Under the pieces are notes generated by a model, which saw only the letters and a list, made by a program, of their open reading frames with translations, was not told where the DNA came from and made no database searches. From Bombyx mori (lineage: Eukaryota > Arthropoda > Insecta > Lepidoptera > Bombycidae): a stretch of 64,000 bases of DNA. The DNA is taken from positions 10,691,501-10,755,500 of the forward strand of contig NC_085120.1 in NCBI RefSeq assembly GCF_030269925.1, written 5' to 3'. How positions within the stretch are numbered: the stretch's first letter is position 1; each line of letters starts with the position of its first letter. Positions 59,401-64,000 of the stretch are shown here, one piece after another. Made by a program: the position numbers and the translations under genes.

Positions 59401-60971
59401 ACAAATTTGAGTTAACTTTTACGCTATCGAGAACGTTAAAAAAACTCGCACTAAACACACGGATGACCGTACATTTTTATAGTTATTATTAACTTTTTTT
59501 TTCTCACTGTACTCACCCAGGCTCCTTGGAAATGTAATCGTACACGGCTCTGGCGTGTGGCGGCAACTGTTTACCGTCACGTGCTGAGAGAGATCCCTGC
59601 TGTACCTGGAATCAAAGCGCAATTTAAAAAAAAACATGCATCACATTCAATCAATTGTAAGCTGTGCAGGATGCATGCGAGATTGTTCTTAAACACAAAG
59701 TCCAGTCAAAGTCACTTTGTTTTTCTACCTAAGCTGAGACCCTTGAGAGGCTATATCAGCATAACCTTATCTAGTAGGTGAGCTCACGGGGCTCAAACCT
59801 GACGACGTCGCTAACACAAACCCTAGCAAGAGCCGTGCTTCGCAGAATCTACCACCGGATCGGAAACGCGACCCACTGAGAAGATCCGGCGAGAAACTCA
59901 GTGGGCTGTGTCTGAGGGTTAATTTACTCGTCGAAACCGTCGCTTGCAACGAAGGGCTCGACGAGAACGATGACCGGACAAAGTCACGGTAGTCAAATGA
60001 CGATATAAATTTCCTATTTTATTGGTTTCAATATGAGCTGTTAACCCTTTGGAGCAACATTGGCCCATATGTATAAGTACCTTTTTTTATATTTATACAT
60101 TTTTTTATACTTAATTGGATGGATTTTTTTTTACTTATTCAAATAAACAAATCGCAATAAAGAATAAATTAAATACATGTTTATTTGTACTTTAAACAAA
60201 TCGTCCCTGAAGAGGTTAACATAATTATCTATACGAGTTTATATAAGCAAAAACAAAAGTTCAATGCCCTTTTCTCGTTGGTTTGTCACTGGGTATTCTT
60301 TTTTGTGTATAATAGTTAGCTATAGATGAACTAAAACTACATTTATCTTCTCCTTAAAAACTTTTGCGATCATCAGAAAAGACGCTACAAAAGTCATTTA
60401 CATCATCGTTCAATTATAATACCACATATTCTGAGCCCATTTTCCAGTACATTTTGTTTACTGGTGGTAGGACCTCTTGTGAGTCCACGCGGGTAGGTAC
60501 CACCGCCCTACCTATTTCTGCCGTGAAGCAGTAACGCGTTTCGGTCTGAAGGGTAGGGCAGCCGTTGTAATTATACTGAGATCTTAGAACTTATATCTCA
60601 AGATGGGTGGCGCGTTTACGTTGTAGATGTCTATGGGCTCCAGTAACCACTTATGAGCTCGTCCATCCATCTAAGCAATAAAAAAAAAAAAAAAAAAAAA
60701 AAAACACCAGGTGGGCTGTGAGCTCGTCCACCCATCTAAGCAATAAATAAAAAAAGTACTAAACATAATCTAATAGATGAATTCATTAACTTACTTGGAG
60801 GTGTCCCGCTCTTATCCGCTGTCCGACGCCGACCACCTTCTTCGGGGCTGAATTCCTCATACCCTCGAGTATCCTCATGAGGAGGACGTTCGGAGGCAAG
60901 TCCTCGACCTTCGTTTCGACCAGGATCCGACATTCTGGACAACGGAGTTCTTTATGTGATTCTACTATCAC
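41496..60971 (-). CDS. POSH: POSH / SH3RF: RING E3 ligase and JNK scaffold, first coding exon outside
   Basis: Fifteen exons join without phase conflict: 60,971-60,795; 59,605-59,517; 58,653-58,539; 57,978-57,879; 56,883-56,757; 56,141-56,063; 55,432-54,510; 53,991-53,789; 52,909-52,788; 52,076-51,962; 49,514-49,444; 48,199-48,015; 46,148-46,062; 43,167-43,063; 41,673-41,496. They give 2,676 nt and 891 residues. The first is the second RING half ([22 protein letters not shown]). SH3-1 ([19 protein letters not shown]), SH3-2 (CKALYDF / [10 protein letters not shown]) and SH3-3 (VALYPYHPQ / [11 protein letters not shown]) are each split by an intron; SH3-4 ([15 protein letters not shown] ... 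[16 protein letters not shown]) is one exon. The linker is Ser/Thr/Asn-rich and includes RSGSCPSQL and HRKSQSLDV, known from POSH. POSH links Rac to the MLK-MKK-JNK cascade and ubiquitinates pathway members. The start codon lies beyond 64,000. Confidence 0.93.
41725..41950 (+). mobile_element. Bm1 SINE, 5'-truncated, in the last POSH intron
   Basis: ACTGGTGGTGGGACCTCTTG to ACACCAGGTGAGCCGTGAGC. It lies about 50 bp from the acceptor of the final exon. Confidence 0.9.
42062..42255 (-). mobile_element. Bm1-like SINE, diverged
   Basis: GAACGGGCTTACGGCCCACT ... GCATTACTGGCGGCAGAAA ... GGTACCTACCCGTCCGG, antisense. Confidence 0.75.
42563..42618. repeat. Perfect 26-bp inverted repeat, 4-base loop
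   Basis: Bases 42,563-42,588 are the exact reverse complement of 42,593-42,618, with loop CAGC. The right arm runs into ATTTCATT-type tandem repeats (to about 42,660). It lies in the last POSH intron. Confidence 0.9.
42660..42962. repeat. Lepidopteran dispersed repeat ending TATATATATAGAT
   Basis: TCGGTCCAGCCGTTATCGAG followed by TTTTAGCGAGACTAACGAAC and an AT-repeat end is a common lepidopteran tail, probably LINE-related. Confidence 0.5.
43547..43858. mobile_element. hAT-type MITE candidate
   Basis: CGATGTTTCCCAAC at the left and GTTGGGAAACACTG at the right are inverted repeats matching the CAGTGTTTCCCAAC ends of hAT elements. The 8-bp flanks do not match convincingly. Confidence 0.55.
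44357..45647 (+). mobile_element. Cecropia-type mariner, apparently complete
   Basis: About 27-bp inverted repeats: CGAGGGCTGCACTAAAAGTA at the left, and CATAGGCGGCACTGAAAATT read inward from the right. TA flanks at 44,355-44,356 and 45,648-45,649. The length of 1,291 bp is normal for mariner. Confidence 0.92.
44530..45582 (+). CDS. mariner transposase (DD34D), intact 350-residue frame
   Basis: I start at [20 protein letters not shown]; the frame is open further upstream, but that part is minisatellite and terminal-repeat DNA. The N-terminal helix-turn-helix ([31 protein letters not shown]) is followed by the linker motif RWIPHSL. The catalytic aspartates lie in [23 protein letters not shown] and [13 protein letters not shown]. 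The last two are 34 residues apart (DD34D). The protein ends FRGEYFEKQ. It has no stop or frameshift. HDNP where HDNA is usual, and DLRPND where DLSPND is usual, may lower activity. It would cut and paste the element at TA sites. Confidence 0.9.
   Translation: MELTRGNSRAMIYYDFRSGLTQKQCVDRIISAFGDEAPSKTTIYRWFAEFQRGRVKLSDDPRQGRPKTAVTQENVDAVRKLIEEDRHVTYREIQATLDIGMSQIQIILHEQLGVKKLFSRWIPHSLCEEQKAARVTWCVRTLERFHAGSSNAVYNIVSGDESWIYAYEPETKNQSRVWVFENELKPTKIVRSRSVAKKMVATFVSKTGHVTTIPLEGQRTVNAEWYASICLPQVVSELRKENCNRRIILHHDNPSSHTAHRTKEFLEQENIELLDQPPYSPDLRPNDFYTFPKIKNKLRGQRFSSPEEAVDAYKTAILETPTSEWNGCFNDWFHRMEKCVKFRGEYFEKQ
46200..47756. other. POSH intron, AT-rich
   Basis: No recognised repeat or gene. Confidence 0.55.
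47757..47860 (-). mobile_element. SINE-B copy
   Basis: GCCCATGCAGGCAGACGAGC ... AATGGTTACCGTCGCGGACT ... GCCAAGCCGCTGTCTACC. Confidence 0.8.
47899..48013. repeat. 41-bp tandem repeat abutting a POSH donor
   Basis: About 2.8 copies of a 41-bp unit (GATGGTTTGTAAACAGTTTG plus AGAGCCGCTGTCTCCTC). The last copy (GGGAGCCACTGAC) runs into the donor GTCAGT of the POSH exon 48,199-48,015. Confidence 0.9.
48340..48735. repeat. Dispersed GATGAAAT-rich repeat, uninterrupted copy
   Basis: Partner of 17,755-18,610; includes a short GATGAAATGAAATGAAATGA tandem tract. Class unknown. Confidence 0.65.
48894..49003 (-). mobile_element. SINE-B copy
   Basis: TTGCCTTTGCAGGCAGACGA ... CATACGGCCAACCTGATGGT ... 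GCCAAGCCGCTGTCTACC. Confidence 0.85.
49083..49187 (-). mobile_element. SINE-B copy
   Basis: TTGCCCTTGTATGCAGACGA ... GCAATGCCAGGGACACAGCC ... CTGCCTACC, directly joined to the next Bm1 copy. Confidence 0.85.
49188..49400 (-). mobile_element. Bm1 SINE, head missing
   Basis: TTTTTTTATTGCTTAGATGG to CGCATTACTGCTTCATTGCT, then degraded. Confidence 0.92.
49541..51250 (+). CDS. Jockey-type ORF2 reverse transcriptase part, open frame
   Basis: The 569-residue uninterrupted frame contains [74 protein letters not shown] and the catalytic [10 protein letters not shown], in normal RT order. A jockey-clade C-terminal region and a basic end ([14 protein letters not shown]) follow. The N-terminal apurinic endonuclease and ORF1 are missing, so it cannot move by itself. 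The intact frame suggests a recent insertion. Other tails of the same family occur at 5,325, 37,945, 59,725 and 63,927. Confidence 0.88.
   Translation: MNIFDDDDKAELLADALQEQCTTSTQHADPEHTELVDREVERRASLPPSDALPPITTDEVRDAIHNLQPRKAPGSDGIRNRALKLLPVQLIAMLATILNAAMTHCIFPAVWKEADVIGIHKPGKPTNETSSYRPISLLPTIGKIYELLLRKRLWDFVTANKILIDEQFGFRSKHSCVQQVHRLTEHILIGLNRRKQIPTGALFFDIAKAFDKVWHNGLIYKLYNMGVPDRLVLIIRDFLSNRSFRYRVKGARSRPRQLTAGVPQGSALSPLLFSLYINDIPRSPETHLALFADDTAIYYSCRKMSLLHRRLQIAVATMGQWFRKWRIDINPTKSTAVLFKRGRPPNTTSSIPLPNRRANTSAVSPVTLFGQPIPWASQVKYLGVTLDRGMTFRPHIKTVRDRAAFILGRLYPMLCKRSKLSLRNKVTLYKTCIRPVMTYASVVFAHAARTNLKPLQVIQSRFCRIAVGAPWFLRNVDLHDDLELDSVSKYLQSASLRHFEKAARHENPLIVAAGNYIPDPVDRMVNRRRRPKHVITDPPDPLTVLLGTTSTGHRPRRTRRLRRRARRAN
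49541..51462 (+). mobile_element. Jockey-type LINE, 5'-truncated, with poly(A)
   Basis: Contains the reverse transcriptase half of ORF2 (49,541-51,250), a ~190-bp 3' UTR and a ~19-base poly(A) ending at 51,462. It lies antisense in the POSH intron between exons 52,076-51,962 and 49,514-49,444. Its 5' junction lies between the acceptor and about 49,541. Confidence 0.9.
52176..52437. mobile_element. TTAA-flanked MITE with perfect ends
   Basis: Bases 52,172-52,204 and 52,409-52,441 are perfect 33-bp inverted repeats, including the flanking TTAA. The inner 29 bp begin TTGAATATGCAATTTCG. It is 262 bp, has no ORF, and lies in a POSH intron. The TTAA target suggests mobilisation by a piggyBac-type enzyme. 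Confidence 0.88.
52970..53270 (+). promoter_or_regulatory. LTR-like or promoter-like segment
   Basis: CTATAAAAGC at about 53,134 is followed 28 bp later by CAGTCAGTTAGT, a TATA plus TCAGT initiator arrangement. An upstream TGTTACGCCGG could be an LTR left end. It is on the strand opposite POSH, inside an intron, and is cut by a Bm1 downstream. Confidence 0.4.
53325..53745 (-). mobile_element. Bm1 SINE, near full length
   Basis: TATTGCTTAGATGGGTCGAC to TTATCCTTTGTTACACGACG ACTT. Small internal deletions in the tail and the B-box region. Confidence 0.93.
54122..54462 (-). mobile_element. Bm1 SINE, head truncated
   Basis: TTTTATTGCTTAGATGGGTG to CACCGTGGAAGTCAACCGTG. Ends about 50 bp from the donor of the large POSH exon. 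Confidence 0.93.
55558..55697 (-). mobile_element. Bm1 SINE, tail part only
   Basis: TTTTTTTTTATTGCTTTGAT to CTCAAGTATAGTTAC. Confidence 0.9.
56240..56352 (+). mobile_element. SINE-B copy inside the MITE
   Basis: TCGGTAGGCAGCGGCTTAGC to TATAAGGGCAATAAAAAA. Confidence 0.85.
56460..56583 (-). mobile_element. Bm1 tail fragment inside the MITE
   Basis: TTTTTTTTATTGCTTAGTTG to GGTCTCAGTATAGTTAC. Confidence 0.88.
56945..57130 (+). mobile_element. Bm1 SINE, internally deleted
   Basis: ACTGGTGGTAGGACCTCTTG to ATCCAAGCAATAAAAAAC, lacking the block between GCAGCCGTTGTA and GATATCCATGGG. Starts about 60 bp upstream of a POSH acceptor. Confidence 0.92.
57131..57878. other. POSH intron, AT-rich
   Basis: Nothing recognised. 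Confidence 0.55.
58085..58215 (+). repeat. Repeat with GGCCTTTCCAGTTT motif
   Basis: Sense copy of the repeat at 33,160-33,370: ACTGGTGGCCCGGAGGCCTT ... CCAGGACAGGTGGGCGGG. Confidence 0.6.
58700..58965 (-). mobile_element. LINE ORF2 C-terminal fragment
   Basis: On the minus strand the frame contains [26 protein letters not shown], the typical terminal block of insect non-LTR retrotransposon polyproteins. Frame is broken. Confidence 0.65.
59101..59311 (+). mobile_element. tRNA-derived SINE, second copy
   Basis: Head with TTAGTTAACGCGCCTGATTG, B box GGTTCGATTCT, body with CAGTCTCTGGTACTCATAAT. The 3' end is interrupted by the next element. Confidence 0.75.
59313..59451. mobile_element. Foldback MITE with ~45-bp arms, TA flanks
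   Basis: GTGCGAGTTTTTTAACGTTC continues into TCGATAGCGTAAAAG and TTAACTCAAA and is repeated inverted at 59,405-59,451, differing by one T/A run length. TA lies at 59,311-59,312 and 59,452-59,453. A ~45-bp loop carries no ORF. A Tc1/mariner-mobilised origin is likely. Confidence 0.88.
59725..59985 (-). mobile_element. Jockey-type LINE 3' end, antisense
   Basis: Reverse complement of the 51,210-51,440 region: GAGAGGCTATATCAGCATAA ... CGGCGAGAAACTCAGTGGGC ... GACGAAGGGCTCGACGAG-like. Confidence 0.85.
59986..60460. other. POSH intron, AT-rich
   Basis: Nothing recognised. Confidence 0.55.
60461..60755 (+). mobile_element. Bm1 SINE with duplicated tail
   Basis: TACTGGTGGTAGGACCTCTT to CTAAGCAATAAA(A)n at about 60,705, then a second tail CACCAGGTGGGCTGTGAGCT ... 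CTAAGCAATAAATAAAAAA. Confidence 0.9.
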
Positions 60972-61032
60972 CTGAAAATAACGGAACGATACATTTTGTT
61001 ATTTTGTTATAAGTCATCAATTGATTGATAAT

Positions 61033-61182
61033 TGGGCCAGCCTTTGTAACTATACTGAGACCTTAGAACTCTTACCTCAAGGTGGGTGGCGGCCTTTACG
61101 TTCTAGATAGATGTCTATGGGCTCCGGTAACCACTTAACACCAGGTGGGCCGTGAGCTTTTCCACCCATATAAGCAATAAAA
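61033..61182 (+). mobile_element. Bm1 SINE, tail part
   Basis: GGCCAGCCTTTGTAACTATA to ATATAAGCAATAAAAAAA. Confidence 0.9.
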
Positions 61183-61389
61183 AAAAGATAAATGTATTCA
61201 AATCTTAGCTGTATATATATATTTTTTATTTTTGATGTTAATGCACTGTCGATTGCACCTATAATTGAGGTGACATCTGCCATGAACTTTTGTCAATTTG
61301 TCAATGTTTTGTATTGATGATCACTTTGTTGGTGCAACTTATTAAATAAATAAATAAATAAATAAGATGTTTATTATCATAATGCGTAA

Positions 61390-61796
61390 TCTATACTAAT
61401 ATTATAAAGCTGAAGAGTTTGTTTGTTTGAACACGCTAATCTCAGGAACTACTGGTCCGATTTGAATTATTTCATTGTCAGATAGCTCAGTTATTGGGGA
61501 AGGCTATAGGCTATATAACGTCACGCTAAGACCAATACAAGCGGAGCCTAATAAAGAATGTTTCAAAATCGGGGTTTTTTGCCTTTTGAGAGCTTCCGCT
61601 TCCGAAACGGTTAAACGCTAAAATAATGTATGACAGAATTGTTCCCCTTTAAAAGATCTAAAAAAAAGTCTGCGACAGCATGGCTATATGTTAAGGTTGG
61701 CTTACTATAACGTTTTTTATGCTAACCAAATTTGTTCTAAAATAAAGCATTATTTGTGAACTATTCCACGCGGACGAAGTCGCGGGAAAAAGCTAG
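61390..61796 (+). mobile_element. Non-autonomous Helitron
   Basis: It starts TCTATACTAATATTATAAAG just after an A and ends GGGAAAAAGCTAG just before a T. A GC-rich hairpin (CACGCGGACGAAGTCGCGGG) lies about 10 bases before the CTAG end. These are the Helitron hallmarks (5' TC, 3' hairpin plus CTRR, A/T insertion). No Rep/helicase frame is present. Confidence 0.85.
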
Positions 61797-63249
61797 TTAT
61801 CAATAAATGAATGATGCATTCCATGCCAATGACGACTTGCTTCTGCTGATGAATGATGACTTGTGGATCCTCAATGTTTCCTGAACAATTGCTACATGTG
61901 ACCATCATTAAGTGTAGGTTGTAATAGAAGACAACTTGTTCATAATTTATTCACTTTTTGTATACATTTTTGTTATCAAACTTATACACACATTTGTGAG
62001 CTTGTGTGTGATGCCGAGCTATTATGACCAAGCGATAAATGTTATATTACATTATCATATCATAATACTACCATTCAAAAACGGAAATGTATTTTTTCCT
62101 AAACCTACACTTACTGTAATATTATTTAAATATACATAAGTATATACAGCGATGGTCATATAATTAGAAACACTTCTTATGAATAAAGAAAGTATAAATT
62201 CAACATACAAATGTTCGTAAAAAATATACACATTCAATATTTTTTTTCTTTTAATTTTTTTTTTTCATTAATTAATTAATAAATAAAAATCTGATTAAAT
62301 ACATAAAATATAAAACATTTCTTATTTTAAATAAAAAAATGAGTCTTATTAGTTTATTTTTTGATACTGACCACTTGGACGCCTAATTAGAAACATTTTA
62401 AACGCCTTAAAGCATCTTGGGCCTATTTGATATCTATCCTCTCTTCATCATCAATCGTCAAAATGGGCTACCGGACACCGATGATGAAAAAATTCGTAAG
62501 GAATTTTATAAGTCTGATCTGAGAATGATTCTGATTTTGAGTGATTATGAGTCTGAGATCTTAAATTAAATTCATAATATCTAATCGATTACATAGCGTG
62601 ATGTATGTATCATATCAGTAGTGTATCATCTAAGGTGAGATAGTCATTTCTCTTGGCCCCAAATCACGTTCCACGTAATGTAGTCGCGTTTAGCTGCGGA
62701 TTGTGACAAATAAAAAACATCCAGTTATCCGGCTAGGGATTGGCATAAGATCCGAAATGCCTGTCAATTTGATGTTAATAATTGCAGCTGAATCAAAGTG
62801 TATTACTGATTTTAAAATACAATGTTGTAATAACAGATAATGAAAATTACTGGCAGAGATTCATATAGAGTCAACAGGGTCGGATAGAGACATTGTTTCA
62901 TTATTCATCATAGTAGTTGCAATGTTTTTGTATAATTGGCTTAGATGTGTGTCTACTCACTATCAATCCGATATAAAACCGGTGTCCATAGACATCATAG
63001 AGTAAGGGAGGGCAAATGCCACCACTCATTACACATATATTTAAAAAAAAAAAAAAAAATTATCTATATACATATATACATAATATACTATATGAGGTGA
63101 AGTGTAAAATACAAAGATAGAATGGAATAGCTTTAATTTGACATTGAAACACCACATATGATGAACAAAAAGGTTAAAATAATTTAAACGTGAAAAAGAA
63201 TGGCTAACAGATATTTGTGTTAATTTAAGTATTTTTCTTCTAAATTTAT
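61797..63249. other. AT-rich stretch, mostly unassigned
   Basis: CAGCGATGGTCATATAATTA GAAACACTT at about 62,148 resembles a Tc1-type end, but no inverted partner was found. 62,938-63,040 is a very old antisense Bm1-like trace. The first POSH coding exon was looked for here and not seen. Confidence 0.45.
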
Positions 63250-63488
63250 ACCTTTTTTTTTATTGCTTAGATGGGTGGACGAGCTCACAGCCCACCTGGT
63301 GTTAAGTGGTTACTGGAGCCCATAAACATCTACAACGTAGACGCGCCACCCACCTTGAGATACAGTCTCAGTATAGTTACAACGGCTGCCCCACCCTTCA
63401 AACCGAAACGCATTACTGCTTCACGGCAGAAATAGGCAGGGCGGTGGTACTTATCCGCGCGGACTCACATGTGGTCCTACCACCAATA
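63250..63488 (-). mobile_element. Bm1 SINE, head missing
   Basis: TTTTTTTTTATTGCTTAGAT to GGACTCACATGTGGTCCTAC. Confidence 0.93.
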
Positions 63489-63817
63489 ACAGCAATACTT
63501 TCAGAATAGCTGTTTATTTAATGTTTTCACAGCCCTAAAGCGTTTAGAACGGAAATAAAAAAAAAGTCTATTCTCGTACTCGTTTGGCGGCGATAACATT
63601 TTATGAAGCAAAAGGTCACGTGTAGGTTATCCGTGTAGTACACATACAGACATATACGCGGTAAAGGTCAATTTATCAGTCATGGTATCAACCACGGCTG
63701 TCAACGACTGAATTTAGTAGCGGCCAATATAGAAACCACGTACCAAGCTTTTATGGGCAAGTTAGGGTGAAGATTTATTTTGAACCAACGAACCACACCA
63801 CCTTTAAGCTTTTTTTA
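63489..63817. other. Unassigned spacer
   Basis: No supported feature. Confidence 0.5.
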
Positions 63818-63926
63818 CTGGTGGTAGGGCGTCTTGTGAGTCCGCGCGGGAAGGTACTACCGCCCTGCCTATTTCTGCCCTGAAGCAGTTTCGGTTTGAA
63901 GGGTGGGACAGCCGTTGTAACTATAT
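63818..63926 (+). mobile_element. Bm1 SINE, truncated by a LINE
   Basis: TACTGGTGGTAGGGCGTCTT to GCCGTTGTAACTATA, then an abrupt change to LINE sequence. Confidence 0.88.
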
Positions 63927-64000
63927 AACCGTGCTTTTAGGTACTTCAAGCACCGGTCACCGTTCTGGTCGAACCCGTCGCTTGCGACGAAGGGCTCGAC
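63927..64000 (+). mobile_element. Jockey-type LINE 3' end, runs off the window
   Basis: GTGCTTTTAGGTACTTCAAG CACCGGTCACCG ... GACGAAGGGCTCGAC matches 51,171-51,238, the end of ORF2. Confidence 0.85.

Noticed and set aside
62148..62399. Tc1-type MITE between two TAATTAGAAACA motifs
   Set aside because: The two motifs are in the same orientation rather than inverted, so no element ends could be defined.
60974..64000. First POSH coding exon (N-terminal RING half)
   Set aside because: No minus-strand frame with the expected C-x2-C ... C-x-H pattern and a donor was found, so it probably lies beyond the window.

Overview
The window is repeat-rich lepidopteran DNA, almost certainly from a silkmoth (Bombyx). 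The main evidence is more than twenty copies of a Bm1-type SINE with a tRNA-like head and the conserved tail ending CTAAGCAATAAAAA. It also holds a second SINE family with a related tail, lepidopteran Helitron, jockey and R1-type fragments, and mariner, piggyBac and Harbinger elements. Everything is eukaryotic: split genes with GT-AG introns, no operons, no CRISPR, no tRNA or rRNA genes.

Layout. 1-5,500: fragments of a Ty3/gypsy-type gag, two hAT transposases, a DD37D (maT) transposase and another transposon-derived ORF. 5,528-8,371: a complete but decayed Harbinger element with TTA target duplication, whose two opposite-strand genes are interleaved exon by exon. 8,951-10,247: a decayed DD41D (rosa-type) mariner. 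10,292-15,710: a TTAA-flanked piggyBac-like element whose transposase gene I could assemble as seven exons with an intact 767-codon frame. 15.7-25 kb: nested SINEs and an internally deleted pogo-type element (22,082-24,615) that landed in one Bm1-like SINE and later received another. 25,161-25,739: a small single-exon gene with a TATA and Inr core promoter, encoding a PH-like protein. 26-34 kb: LINE and SINE debris and a ~380-bp direct duplication. 34,417-35,001: a single-exon odorant-binding-protein-like gene.

41,496-60,971 (minus strand): most of POSH, the RING/4xSH3 scaffold and E3 ligase of JNK signalling. I assembled 15 exons with fully compatible phases (2,676 nt, 891 codons plus stop); the first coding exon, with the N-terminal half of the RING, lies beyond position 64,000. 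Its introns hold an intact cecropia-type mariner, a jockey LINE ending about 25 bp from an acceptor, TTAA MITEs (one starting 7 bp inside an intron), foldback elements and two minisatellites.

Only three host genes are supported (PH-like, OBP-like, POSH), and nothing shows that they work together. The interest is in transposon architecture and in how closely insertions approach POSH splice sites. All calls are from reading the sequence; no database search was run.
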